A stretch of 64,000 nucleotides of DNA, taken from Paenibacillus elgii NBRC 100335 (GTDB taxonomy: Bacteria > Bacillota > Bacilli > Paenibacillales > NBRC-103111). Location of the stretch: NCBI RefSeq assembly GCF_004000865.1, contig NZ_BIMB01000008.1:123136-187135 (forward strand). Direction: 5' to 3'. The notes below the pieces were generated by a model. That model searched no databases, was not told the origin of the DNA, and saw only the letters and a list, made by a program, of their open reading frames with translations. Position 1 is the first letter of the stretch. Each line of letters opens with the position of its first letter. The translations under genes and the position numbers were made by a program. This document shows, one piece after another, positions 50,513 through 59,190 of this stretch.

Positions 50513-51616
50513 CTGGAGAACGCTCGCATCGGCGGATGGCAGTTTTTTTTGCTGGTGTTTAACTTTACGATAGGCACCGCTTTTTTTCTTCGACCGGGCG
50601 GGATGATTGCCGCGGCCAAGCAGGATGCTTGGCTTGTGCCGCTGTGGGCGGGGTCTGCCGTCGTCTTGATCGCTTGCCTGTGGCTCATTCTGGCAAAAGG
50701 AAATCCCGGGCTGAGCATCGTCCAGATTTGCCTCAAGGCAGCGGGAAATAAAATCGGCGGGTTTATCGCGCTTTTGTATATCTCGTTTTTTATCCAGACC
50801 GCAAGCTGGGTGACCCGCAATTTGGGGGACTTTATGAAATCGACCCTAATGCCGAATACGCCGATTTCTGCGTTTCACTTTATGTTTTTGATCGTGGCGT
50901 GCTATGCATCCGTCAAAGGGGTGGAGAGCATCGCACGGGTCAACGAGCTTCTAAGCCCTGCGGTCGTATTCATCCTGATCACCATGTGCCTGTTTTCGGT
51001 AGCCGAGTGGAAGTGGGAACGTTTCGAGCCCATGTTTCGGTTAAACGTGTGGGAGACGATGAGGGAGACAAAAGCCATTATCGGGTTCCCTTTTCTCGAA
51101 GTCATCTCCTTGATGATGCTGGTTCCTTATGTGAAGAGCAGGGTCAAGACCGCTTTGCTGCTTGGCATCGGACTGGCGACCCTCTTCCTGAGCGGAATTA
51201 TTTTTGTGACGATCGGCGTGCTTGGCGTGACGCGGGCTTCCCATTTTACGTATCCGCTGTTTATTATCGCGCAAGAGCTGCGAATTGCGGAATTTATCGA
51301 ACGCGTGGAAACATCGATTGTGATCGTATGGCTGATCTGGATTTTCGTCAAGCTGTGCATCGTATATTATTGCGCGGTGACCGGCATTTGCGAACTGTTT
51401 CGGCTGAAAGACCGAACTTGGATTGCCATCCCGCTAATCCTGCTAGTTTCCGGCTTTGCCGTTTCGTTTTACGATAACGTCGTAGAAAATATCGAATGGG
51501 ATAAACGGTATATTTTTCAATACGCCAGTCTTTACGGAGTCGTGTTCCCCCTCCTGCTTATTATTCTGACCCGGATTCGTAGAAACCGGAACAAAGACGG
51601 GGGAGGGTCCCTGTGA
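50513..51616 (+). CDS. Spore germination protein, GerB family (B subunit), CTG start
   Basis: A 367-residue APC-superfamily-like permease with about 10 helices, the germinant-binding subunit of the receptor. No ATG, GTG or TTG with a ribosome binding site begins the frame in the right place. CTG at 50513 has GAGGGG 6 nt upstream and gives the expected N-terminus ENARIGGWQFFLLVFNFTIGTA; the first TTG (50549) would cut into helix 1. It begins 2 nt after the GerC stop. The 3' end overlaps the next small gene by 4 bp (GTGA). Confidence 0.85.
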   Translation: MENARIGGWQFFLLVFNFTIGTAFFLRPGGMIAAAKQDAWLVPLWAGSAVVLIACLWLILAKGNPGLSIVQICLKAAGNKIGGFIALLYISFFIQTASWVTRNLGDFMKSTLMPNTPISAFHFMFLIVACYASVKGVESIARVNELLSPAVVFILITMCLFSVAEWKWERFEPMFRLNVWETMRETKAIIGFPFLEVISLMMLVPYVKSRVKTALLLGIGLATLFLSGIIFVTIGVLGVTRASHFTYPLFIIAQELRIAEFIERVETSIVIVWLIWIFVKLCIVYYCAVTGICELFRLKDRTWIAIPLILLVSGFAVSFYDNVVENIEWDKRYIFQYASLYGVVFPLLLIILTRIRRNRNKDGGGSL

Positions 51617-51816
51617 TCTGGTTCATCGTAGGTTTCCTCGCAGCGCTCGGCGCCGGCCTTGCTATGATGCTGCGCAGCCATAAACCGATCAAGGAAATCG
51701 GACTGTTCGTCACCTTGTCCTGCTTTGGCTGCATCGTATGGATAAGTATTTTTGCCCATCGTATAATCAATCCGCTCCGGTGGCTTGGCTGGCTGATCGA
51801 CCGGGCAGGCCTATAA
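51613..51816 (+). CDS. Small membrane protein at the end of the ger operon
   Basis: A 67-residue protein with two hydrophobic segments (2-20 and 28-50). GTG 51613 overlaps the GerB stop (GTGA) with GGGGGAGGG just upstream, so it is translationally coupled. Short fourth genes of this kind occur in some ger operons; the product resembles the small D-type receptor subunits in size and topology only. Confidence 0.7.
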   Translation: MIWFIVGFLAALGAGLAMMLRSHKPIKEIGLFVTLSCFGCIVWISIFAHRIINPLRWLGWLIDRAGL

Positions 51817-51845
51817 GCGCTCCGACAGGCCAAGCCGCCGTCCCC

Positions 51846-52301
51846 TTAAATCAATAACCCGCCCCGCTCCTTATGGCGAGCGATCACAATCTCGCTGTGA
51901 ACCGAAGTAATCCCCCGAATCGCTTGAAGCTTCTTCATGTACCGCTCGGCATGCTCCGGGTCGTCCAGCAGAGCGTGGACATGCAGATGCGGCTTGCCGC
52001 TCATCTGGTACACGTTCGTGATTTCCTCGTCTGCCGTCAGCTCGCCAATCACCTGTTGCATACTTTCCCACGTGACTTCGATGTCAAAATACATCGACAG
52101 CATTTTGCCCGCTTTGAGCGGATTCACGGTAATTGTGAACCGGTCGATAATGCCGCTGCTGACCAATTGATTGATCCGGTCGCGGACGGCCGCGCGGGTC
52201 AGGTTGACAAGGCGGCCCAATTCCGCGTTGCTCAGCCGCCCGTTCTCGGATAAATGCTTCAGAATCTGGGTGTCAATCTCGTCCAAATGTTTAAATTGCA
52301 T
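51846..52301 (-). CDS. Lrp/AsnC-family regulator
   Basis: A 151-residue Lrp/AsnC protein: N-terminal HTH (LDEIDTQILKHLSENGRLSNAELG, then RAAVRDRINQLVSSGII) and a C-terminal RAM ligand-binding ferredoxin-like domain (YQMSGKPHLHVHALLDD). ATG 52301 is chosen; AAAGG lies about 10 nt upstream, and an in-frame TTG three codons earlier is possible. It is divergent from the TSUP transporter operon, which it probably controls. Confidence 0.88.
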   Translation of the reverse strand: MQFKHLDEIDTQILKHLSENGRLSNAELGRLVNLTRAAVRDRINQLVSSGIIDRFTITVNPLKAGKMLSMYFDIEVTWESMQQVIGELTADEEITNVYQMSGKPHLHVHALLDDPEHAERYMKKLQAIRGITSVHSEIVIARHKERGGLLI

Positions 52302-52436
52302 TCGCTTCAACCTTTCGCGGAAACTTTACGCTCATTATATCATATACAATGTAAAGTGAACATGTGCATATATTGATCGAAAGTAAATTATGTAGTATAC
52401 ATATGTATGTGGGTAACACGAAGGGAGTGGGAGATT

Positions 52437-53276
52437 TTGACGATCATGACAGCAGAAATTTTATTGATTTCCATCTTGGCGGGCATTGTCGGTTCCGTCC
52501 TCGGGCTCGGCGGAGGCATCGTTGTGACACCTGCGCTGACGCTTCTGTTCGGCGTAGACATCCGGCTTGCCATCGGGGCAAGCATCATATCCGTGATCGC
52601 GACTTCGAGCGGAGCGGCGATCGCTTACATCAAGGACCGGATCACCAATGTCAGAGTCGGCATGTTTTTGGAGATCGCAACGACGATCGGGGCGATTACG
52701 GGAGCTTTCCTGGGCGGCCTGATGTCTCCAGCGGTCCTGTATATCATTTTCGGGCTGCTGCTGCTGTATTCCGCAATGGCGATGCTGAAGAAAGCGAAGA
52801 GCGAGCTGCCCGAAGACGTTCCGCTCCATCCGTTAGCCCGGAAGCTCAAGCTGCAAGGCGCGTATTATGACAAGGCGTTGAACGAAAATGTTTCTTATCA
52901 CGTCGACAATGTGTACGGCGGCTTCGGAGTCATGTACGGCGCGGGCGTCGTATCCGGCTTGCTCGGGATCGGAAGCGGCAGCTTCAAGGTAATGGCGATG
53001 GACGTGTTTATGAAGCTTCCGCTCAAAGTGTCCAGCGCGACGAGCAATTTTATGATGGGCGTGACCGGGGCGGCCAGTGCGGGCGTGTATTTGTTCAGGG
53101 GGGATATCGATCCCGGGATAGCCGCACCTGTTGCTTTGGGCGTATTAATCGGAGCGACGGCCGGTGCCAGAATCATGCAGCGGATGAAAAGCACGACGAT
53201 TCGCAAATGGTTCATTCCCGTCCTGACGTACGTTGCCGTACAAATGATCCTGCAAGGAACGGGGGTAATCGTATGA
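52437..53276 (+). CDS. TauE/SafE-type (TSUP) anion permease
   Basis: A 279-residue membrane protein of the sulfite/organosulfonate exporter family: two homologous halves of four helices, each with a glycine-rich signature (SVLGLGGGIVVTPAL; SGLLGIGSGSFKVMAMD). A cytosolic loop of about 45 residues separates them. TTG 52437 with AAGGGAG at 9-nt spacing is preferred; ATG 52446 (MTAEILL) is the alternative. It overlaps the following DUF1634 gene by 4 bp. TSUP plus DUF1634 is a recurrent pair in Firmicutes. The substrate is probably an oxyanion or sulfonate. Confidence 0.85.
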   Translation: MTIMTAEILLISILAGIVGSVLGLGGGIVVTPALTLLFGVDIRLAIGASIISVIATSSGAAIAYIKDRITNVRVGMFLEIATTIGAITGAFLGGLMSPAVLYIIFGLLLLYSAMAMLKKAKSELPEDVPLHPLARKLKLQGAYYDKALNENVSYHVDNVYGGFGVMYGAGVVSGLLGIGSGSFKVMAMDVFMKLPLKVSSATSNFMMGVTGAASAGVYLFRGDIDPGIAAPVALGVLIGATAGARIMQRMKSTTIRKWFIPVLTYVAVQMILQGTGVIV

Positions 53277-53653
53277 GCCAAGGAAATAGGGGGAAAGCGA
53301 GCGCCAGTTCGATCTCTGTCGTGGAGCTTAGGATCAGTCAATATTTGCGGGCGGGAGTGCTTCTCAGCGCGGCCGTCATTTTAGTGGGGCTGGCATTCTT
53401 CCTGATTCTGGGGGACAGCGGATATCCGGGGCGAACGTTTCCGGCCCATCTGCCGGAAATCGGGCAAGGCTTGCTGCAGCTTAAACCGTACGCCATCATT
53501 TTGACGGGGCTGCTGATGCTCATCCTGACGCCGGTATTTCGGGTAGGCATTTCGATTCTCGTCTTCCTGAAGGAAAAAGATTATTTATACGCGGGCATCA
53601 GCCTGCTTGTTTTTTTCATTCTGATCGTCAGTTTTTTGCTCGGGAAAGCTTAA
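53273..53653 (+). CDS. DUF1634 membrane protein, partner of the TSUP permease
   Basis: A 126-residue protein with three hydrophobic segments, fitting DUF1634: LRISQYLRAGVLLSAAVILVG, then GYPGRTFP, LTPVFRVGISILVFLKEKD and the last helix. ATG lies in the ATGA overlap with the TSUP stop. DUF1634 proteins almost always accompany a TSUP permease and are presumed accessory subunits. Function is unproven. Confidence 0.88.
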   Translation: MSQGNRGKASASSISVVELRISQYLRAGVLLSAAVILVGLAFFLILGDSGYPGRTFPAHLPEIGQGLLQLKPYAIILTGLLMLILTPVFRVGISILVFLKEKDYLYAGISLLVFFILIVSFLLGKA

Positions 53654-53803
53654 ACGCGCGACGGCTTCGATTCTCCTCGGGCTATTTCCGAAAGTATGGG
53701 AGTGCACCTTGCTACTTTTTGCCATGGCGATCGTCTTTATAGTGCAGGGTTTTATGGTGAAATGATTGCGCCAATCCCAAGGATCGAAGGTCGAGGTACT
53801 TGT

Positions 53804-54922
53804 ATGATATTTTTGGATAAGCTGAAAAAAATGGACCGCGGCATCATTGTACTTCTGCTGTGCTTGATGGCCGCTGGCACGGTGGCGGTTTACCGGGCCA
53901 CCGCAGGGACAAAATTGGATGGTCTACACATCAGCAGCCTGGTGTATTTCGGCGTCTTTTGCATTCCGATGCTGCTGGTCACGGTTCTTAATTACCGATT
54001 GCTCACCGGCAAACTGGCGTATTATTTGTACGCCTTCGGCATCGGGATGCTGGCCTACGTCCATTGGAAAGGGCAGGTCGTGAACGGCGCGGCCCGGTGG
54101 TTAAGCATCGGTTCCGTGGAAATCCAGCCCTCCGAACCGGTGAAGCTATTTACGATTCTGCTTGCTGCGCATTTGCTGCAAAAGCGGGAGGGAGAGAAGC
54201 TGCGCTTCGTTCAAGATCTCCTTCCCGTCTGTGCCGTTTTTGCCTTGCCTATCGTGTTTATTTTGAAGCAGCCCGATTTGGGGACAGCTCTCGTATTTGT
54301 CGGCATCTTCTTCGGGATGCTGTGGACGGGCAACATCCGATTGTCGTATATGCTGACCGCTATTGGTGCTGCCGGGATTGCGGTGGGTTCAGTGCTGTGG
54401 CTGTATTATGCCGACCATGAACTGCTGTCGAAGATCGTCAAGCCGCACCAGATGGCGAGAATCCAGACGTTCCTGGAACCGGGAAGCGATCCCCAGAAGT
54501 CGTGGCATTATGAACAAGCGCGGATCGCCATCGGTTCGGGCCAACTGCATGGAAATAACGGTCTGTACCAGCAGCAGGGTTTTGTTCCTTATGCCTACTC
54601 CGATTCGATCTTTGCGGTTGTCGGCGAAAAGTACGGATTTTTGGGCGCGACGATTCTGCTCATGCTGTACTTTTTGCTGATTTACCGGATGGTCGGCATT
54701 ATTTTGGAGACGAAGGAATTAGCGGGCTCCTACCTCGTTGCGGGGATGACGGCCATGCTTGTCTTTCAGATTTACGTGAATATTGGGATGCATATCGGAT
54801 TGGTGCCGTTGACCGGGATTTCTTTGCCGTTCATCAGCTACGGAGGAAGCTCGCTGCTCACCAATATGGTTGCGCTCGGCCTCGTCTTAAGCGTCAAAAT
54901 TCATCAAGGCTCGTTCGAATAA
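53804..54922 (+). CDS. FtsW/RodA/SpoVE-family SEDS protein
   Basis: A 372-residue SEDS-family membrane protein (peptidoglycan glycosyltransferase family) with about 10 helices. Family markers are GAARWLSIGSVEIQPSEPVKL, KQPDLGTALVF, YEQARIAIGSGQLHGNN and GISLPFISYGGSSLL. This is the RodA-like subgroup. ATG 53804 follows GAGGT; the frame is open further upstream without support. Single copy here without a class B PBP next to it, but it directly precedes a two-component system and an envelope-modification operon, suggesting a cell-wall theme. Confidence 0.9.
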   Translation: MIFLDKLKKMDRGIIVLLLCLMAAGTVAVYRATAGTKLDGLHISSLVYFGVFCIPMLLVTVLNYRLLTGKLAYYLYAFGIGMLAYVHWKGQVVNGAARWLSIGSVEIQPSEPVKLFTILLAAHLLQKREGEKLRFVQDLLPVCAVFALPIVFILKQPDLGTALVFVGIFFGMLWTGNIRLSYMLTAIGAAGIAVGSVLWLYYADHELLSKIVKPHQMARIQTFLEPGSDPQKSWHYEQARIAIGSGQLHGNNGLYQQQGFVPYAYSDSIFAVVGEKYGFLGATILLMLYFLLIYRMVGIILETKELAGSYLVAGMTAMLVFQIYVNIGMHIGLVPLTGISLPFISYGGSSLLTNMVALGLVLSVKIHQGSFE

Positions 54923-54949
54923 GGCGTTCTTGGCCTAATTTGTACCTGA

Positions 54950-54990
54950 TTTGCATCGGATCTGCATTTTATCTTCCTTCTTCCTATTAT
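54950..54990 (+). promoter_or_regulatory. Response-regulator site (three 11-bp-periodic repeats) and -10 box of the two-component operon
   Basis: TTTGCAT (54950), TCTGCAT (54961) and TCTTCCT (54972) start exactly 11 bp apart; a TATTAT -10 follows at 54985. The same arrangement recurs at 57623-57664. OmpR-type regulators bind such direct repeats overlapping the -35 region. Confidence 0.7.
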
Positions 54991-55059
54991 TCTTTCTTGA
55001 AGTGGGGCGCGAAGGGGAATAGAATGATAGGGACAACGAAGGCAACGGGAGAGCATGCG

Positions 55060-55746
55060 ATGCAGAGAACGATATTAATCGTCGAAGACGAGCCTATTTT
55101 ACGCGAAATTATGAAGGATTATTTCATCAATGAAGGCTTTGACGTGCTGGAAGCGGGGGACGGGAAAGAAGCGCTGTCGCTCTTTCAGGAGCGAGAAGTG
55201 CATTTGATTATTCTGGATATCATGCTGCCGGAGCTGGACGGCTGGTCCGTATGCCGGCGCATCCGCAAGAGCTCGAACGTTCCGATCATTATGCTGACGG
55301 CCCGGGTGGATGAGGACGATACGCTGCTCGGATTCGAGCTGGGCGCGGATGATTACGTGACCAAGCCGTACAGTCCCCCGATTTTATTGGCCCGAGCGAA
55401 ACGGCTGCTCGACAGCAGAGCGGTTCGCGAGCCTGCGGACGACATGAGCGATAGGTTAGAAAGCGGCGGCATTGCGGTGCATTTTCCCTCCCGCACTGTG
55501 ACGGTAAACGGAACGAACTGCAATTTGACGCACACCGAATTTGAAATATTAACGGTTTTCATGAAAAATAAAGGGATCGTCATCACAAGAGAACAACTAA
55601 TTACCAAAATCTGGGGATATGACTTCGTCGGCGACGAACGCACCATCAATAGCCATATCCGCAATCTGCGCCACAAATTAGGGGACAAGTCCAAATGCAT
55701 CAGCACGGTTGTCCGTTCGGGCTATAAATTCGAGGATTACGTATGA
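55060..55746 (+). CDS. OmpR/PhoB-family response regulator
   Basis: A 228-residue response regulator. The receiver domain has the acidic pair in IVEDEP, phospho-acceptor Asp53 in LIILDIMLPELDG, Thr in MLTARVDED and Lys in VTKPYSP. The winged-helix effector domain (about 130-225) includes LTHTEFEILTVFMKNKG and ERTINSHIRNLRHKLG. ATG 55060 is chosen where receiver homology begins. It overlaps the kinase gene by 4 bp (ATGA). Likely autoregulated through the repeats at 54950. Confidence 0.92.
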   Translation: MQRTILIVEDEPILREIMKDYFINEGFDVLEAGDGKEALSLFQEREVHLIILDIMLPELDGWSVCRRIRKSSNVPIIMLTARVDEDDTLLGFELGADDYVTKPYSPPILLARAKRLLDSRAVREPADDMSDRLESGGIAVHFPSRTVTVNGTNCNLTHTEFEILTVFMKNKGIVITREQLITKIWGYDFVGDERTINSHIRNLRHKLGDKSKCISTVVRSGYKFEDYV

Positions 55747-57566
55747 AGAGAGGCATCGTCTCTAAGCTGTTTTTGCTGACGACCGCTTTATGCGTGCTTA
55801 TTCTGACGATCATTTTTGGCGGACAAGCCTTATTTTTTAAACAATTTTATGTGTATCAAAAAGAGGAGGATGTAAAGTCAGCCCTTCAAGCTTATAAACA
55901 GGATTACCTGAAAAATGCCGGAGACGCACAGGCCATGGCCAGGCTTGAGCAAGATTTCTATCGAAAGCATGGCACCTGGATCACGGCATTGGACGCCATG
56001 GGCAATTTGAAATATACGGACGATTTTTACATGGAGGTCCGCTTGAAGCGCTCTACCGACACACCCGCCCTTTCCGACAAAACGATGACCATCCCGCTGT
56101 ACAGTGTCATGAATGTGGAGGATTTCAGTAAAGGTATCCGGTTTCTTGAACCATTTATTAAAGAGGGGCAGCCGATTGCTATGGAAGGCATCATTTGGAA
56201 AAACCGGTTGTTTCCGCAGCGGATGGGACCAAAGGCATCCAATCTGAGAGAGGAAAACCAGCTGGAAAATCAGCAGCTGGTGACGAAGGAGTATGAAGTC
56301 GTCTCCCGGTTCGAGGATGCGAACAAATATCGTGAAAAGTATCCCACCGATCTTGTCATCGGAACGATTACCAAAGTCGAGACACCGGAAGGGACGGGAA
56401 TTTCGCGCTATACGAACCATTTGTTTTTGGAACGGATCAAAGCTTTTCAAGCGGATCTTCTATACGGAGACTATGATGGCGATTCGAATGCGAATCGGAT
56501 CATGAATTATGAAGAAAACCATGTGAATTACAAAATATTCGTGGACCGCATCGAAGATCTGGCAGGGAATCCCACATACATTTTCGCAATGACGTCACTG
56601 CAGCCTGTAGATGAGGCCGCGGGGGTGATGCAAGATTACTATGTGTATATCATTATCGCCACACTGCTGCTCGTGCTGCTGGCATCGTTCTATTATTCCC
56701 GCGGGATTGCCCGTCCTTTGCTGCGCATCAACCATACGACGAGAAAGATTGCGGACCTGGACTTTTCCGAAAAAATTCCGATTACAACCAAGGATGAGAT
56801 CGGGGACCTGTCACGCAATATAAACGAGCTTTCCGATCGGCTGCATTCCTACATCGCACAGCTGCAGCAGGATATCGAGAAAGAAAAGCAGCTGGAGCAT
56901 ACGAGGAAAGAATTTATTTCCGGCGTATCGCACGAATTGAAGACGCCGCTTAGCGTGATCCAAAGCTGTCTGTCGATTCTGAGGGACGGGGTGGCGAGCC
57001 ACAAGCGAGACCACTATTTCGCCGCCATGGAGAACGAAGTGAAGAAGATGGACCTGCTGATCGTCGATATGCTCGATCTGGCAAAATACGAGTCGGGAAC
57101 GTATAAGATGAAGATGGATTCGTTCGCGATCGATGCCGTCATCAGGCAGGTATGCGAGAAGCTAGCCATCGAAATCGAGCAAAAGCAATTGCAGCTGCAT
57201 CTCCGGTTGTCCCCGACTGTCGTGGTTGCCAATCAGCACCGGATTGAACAGGTGATCGTCAATTTCTTGACCAACGCCATTCGGCATACACCGGAACGAG
57301 AATCCATTTACGTTTCGACCGTTGAAGAGCGCGATACGGTGACGGTCCGTGTCGAAAATAAAGGAGCTTCTATCCCGGCCGAGCATCTGGAAAAAATCTG
57401 GGATCGATTTTACCGAGGCGAGCCTTCCCGCCATCGTTCCACGGGAGGAACTGGATTGGGGCTTGCGATCTGCAAAAAAATATTGGAGCTGCATGGGGTA
57501 TCTTATGGCGTGACCAATACGGCGGACGGCGTGCTGTTCTTTTTCCGTCTGAATAAGAAAGTGTAG
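55743..57566 (+). CDS. Sensor histidine kinase
   Basis: A 607-residue kinase: transmembrane helix 1 (10-30), an unusually large extracytoplasmic sensor domain of about 270 residues, helix 2 (about 303-320), HAMP (TTRKIADLDFSEKIPI), a coiled stretch, HisKA with phospho-His397 in SGVSHELKTPLSV and the ATPase domain with N-box NFLTNAIRHTP, WDRFYRGE and GTGLGLAICKKI. The large outer domain points to a periplasmic/wall-derived signal. It pairs with the response regulator just upstream. Confidence 0.92.
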   Translation: MKRGIVSKLFLLTTALCVLILTIIFGGQALFFKQFYVYQKEEDVKSALQAYKQDYLKNAGDAQAMARLEQDFYRKHGTWITALDAMGNLKYTDDFYMEVRLKRSTDTPALSDKTMTIPLYSVMNVEDFSKGIRFLEPFIKEGQPIAMEGIIWKNRLFPQRMGPKASNLREENQLENQQLVTKEYEVVSRFEDANKYREKYPTDLVIGTITKVETPEGTGISRYTNHLFLERIKAFQADLLYGDYDGDSNANRIMNYEENHVNYKIFVDRIEDLAGNPTYIFAMTSLQPVDEAAGVMQDYYVYIIIATLLLVLLASFYYSRGIARPLLRINHTTRKIADLDFSEKIPITTKDEIGDLSRNINELSDRLHSYIAQLQQDIEKEKQLEHTRKEFISGVSHELKTPLSVIQSCLSILRDGVASHKRDHYFAAMENEVKKMDLLIVDMLDLAKYESGTYKMKMDSFAIDAVIRQVCEKLAIEIEQKQLQLHLRLSPTVVVANQHRIEQVIVNFLTNAIRHTPERESIYVSTVEERDTVTVRVENKGASIPAEHLEKIWDRFYRGEPSRHRSTGGTGLGLAICKKILELHGVSYGVTNTADGVLFFFRLNKKV

Positions 57567-57591
57567 AACTTCGGTTCTGCACTTTTTTTGC
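57561..57591 (+). terminator. Terminator of the two-component operon (UUCG loop)
   Basis: GTGTAGAAC (57561-57569), TTCG tetraloop, GTTCTGCAC (57574-57582), then seven T. The stem includes the kinase stop codon. Confidence 0.9.
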
Positions 57592-57622
57592 ATGCCCGCA
57601 GAACTCGTTATTCTTTAACTCG

Positions 57623-57664
57623 TCTGAATCCGATCTGCATTTCATCTTCATCTTGCTCTATTAA
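57623..57664 (+). promoter_or_regulatory. Response-regulator site and -10 box of the envelope operon
   Basis: TCTGAAT (57623), TCTGCAT (57634) and TCTTCAT (57645) start exactly 11 bp apart; TATTAA follows at 57659. It repeats the geometry and sequence of 54950-54990, including the distance to the -10 within one base. Confidence 0.7.
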
Positions 57665-57693
57665 TCTATCAACAGAGAGAGGAGAGGGATAGC

Positions 57694-58473
57694 GTGGGAA
57701 GCAAGAAAAGAGCGAGAAGATGGGGCGTCCTACTGGTTGCCGCAGGGCTGCTGTTTTTCGTGCTGTCGAAGGTGACGGCTTTTCCGGAAAAGGAGGTCTC
57801 GAAGCCCGGCGGTGCGCCTGCGGATACGAAAGCGGCAGCCGCTGCCGGCGGCAAGCCGCAAGGGAAAGTCGTCTACTTAACGTTTGACGACGGCCCGAGC
57901 GAGTGGACGGGGGAGTTTCTGGACGTCCTGAAGCAGAACAATATCAAGGCGACCTTTTTCATGCAGGGGAGCAATTTAAAACTCGCCAATCTTCAGGATC
58001 AGGTGAGACGTGCCGTGCGGGAAGGGCACTACGTCGGCGGCCACAGCATGACGCATCAATATAAGAAGCTGTACGATGAGAAGCAATTCGTGCCGGAGAT
58101 GAAGCAAACATTGTCGCTCATCCACCAGATCACAGGCGAGAATCCGCATTTGGTGCGCCCGCCATACGGTTCGGCGCCGGGGTTAAACGATAAGCGCCTC
58201 CGCGATCAAATTGTGCAAGCGGAAATTAAGGTGTGGGACTGGACTATTGATTCGAACGATTGGAACCTCAAAAACCGCCCGCGCGAGATCGTCGACAACA
58301 TCAAGAAGCAGACGAAGGCGGATCTGGAAGTCGTACTCATGCACGAAAAGCCGCAAACGCTGCAAGTGCTGCCCGAAATCATCGATTTTTATAAGCAAAA
58401 GGGCTACCAGTTCGCCGTCTATGACGAAACGAAGCATTTTCACCTGAATTTCATGAAGGATCATCGCTTGTAA
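57694..58473 (+). CDS. Polysaccharide deacetylase (NodB/CE4 domain), membrane-anchored
   Basis: A 259-residue protein: one N-terminal transmembrane anchor (10-25), Ala/Lys linker, then the CE4 domain. Motif 1 is TFDDGP (Asp65-Asp66), motif 2 HSMTH with zinc ligands His117 and His121, motif 3 RPPYGS, motif 4 VWDWTIDSNDW and motif 5 VVLMHEKP. All catalytic positions are intact, so activity on peptidoglycan or another N-acetylated glycan is expected. GTG 57694 follows GAGAGGAGAGGG. First gene of the envelope operon behind a predicted response-regulator site. Confidence 0.92.
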   Translation: MGSKKRARRWGVLLVAAGLLFFVLSKVTAFPEKEVSKPGGAPADTKAAAAAGGKPQGKVVYLTFDDGPSEWTGEFLDVLKQNNIKATFFMQGSNLKLANLQDQVRRAVREGHYVGGHSMTHQYKKLYDEKQFVPEMKQTLSLIHQITGENPHLVRPPYGSAPGLNDKRLRDQIVQAEIKVWDWTIDSNDWNLKNRPREIVDNIKKQTKADLEVVLMHEKPQTLQVLPEIIDFYKQKGYQFAVYDETKHFHLNFMKDHRL

Positions 58474-58497
58474 AATTACAAAGGAGTGGGAATCGAA

Positions 58498-59163
58498 ATG
58501 GGAAACAAATTGACAGCCATCGTATTGGCAGGAGCCATTGCATTAACGTTGGCGGCCTGCGGAAATCAAGAACGGGAGCAGGGCCTGGCTGCTGCGACCC
58601 GGGAGAAGGAAGCTGCTGCGACCACCGAAGCTTCTTCTTATAAATCGATGTTTAGCTCAAGCGTCTTTCTCGGGGATTCGATTACGGAAGGACTGTCGTT
58701 CCACGGAGTGCTGGATGACAAAAACGTGATGGGCAAAGCGGGGGCGACCGCGATGTTCGCCTTGGAGGATGTGGACGACTTGGCCGGACGAAACCCGAAG
58801 CGAGTGTTCATCCAACTAGGGTCGGACGACCTCCTGTGGCCTACGGACAATCCCAAGCAATTTTCGCTGACGAACTATGCGAAGCTGATCGGGAAAATCA
58901 AGGAAAAGCTGCCGAAAGCCAAAATCACGATCATGTCGGTCACTCCGGTGACGGCGGAAGCGGAGAAGAGCGAGCCCCGCTATAAAAACATTGCGGATTA
59001 TAATCAAGGCCTGAAGGAGCTTGCTGCCAAGGAAAAGGTGGATTATACCGATGTATCCCCGATTTTTAAGGCTAATCCGGACCTGCACGATAAGGACGGT
59101 ATCCATATGAAGGCGGAATACTATGCGCAGCTGCTGAAGCTTTTGCAGGATCAAGTGAAATAG
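58498..59163 (+). CDS. SGNH/GDSL-hydrolase lipoprotein
   Basis: A 221-residue lipoprotein: lipobox L-A-A-C with Cys21, low-complexity linker, then an SGNH hydrolase domain with block I FLGDSITEG (Ser61), block III GSDD in place of the usual GxND, and block V DGIHM with the Asp-His pair. ATG 58498 lies 11 nt after AAAGGAG. In the operon it precedes the MBOAT gene, as O-acetyl esterases or acyltransferase partners do (compare PatA/PatB, OatA). The changed block III residue (Asp for Asn) may weaken the oxyanion hole or shift it toward transferase chemistry. Confidence 0.85.
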   Translation: MGNKLTAIVLAGAIALTLAACGNQEREQGLAAATREKEAAATTEASSYKSMFSSSVFLGDSITEGLSFHGVLDDKNVMGKAGATAMFALEDVDDLAGRNPKRVFIQLGSDDLLWPTDNPKQFSLTNYAKLIGKIKEKLPKAKITIMSVTPVTAEAEKSEPRYKNIADYNQGLKELAAKEKVDYTDVSPIFKANPDLHDKDGIHMKAEYYAQLLKLLQDQVK

Positions 59164-59190
59164 GGGCTTCCGGCAAGGAGTGAATGGGCA

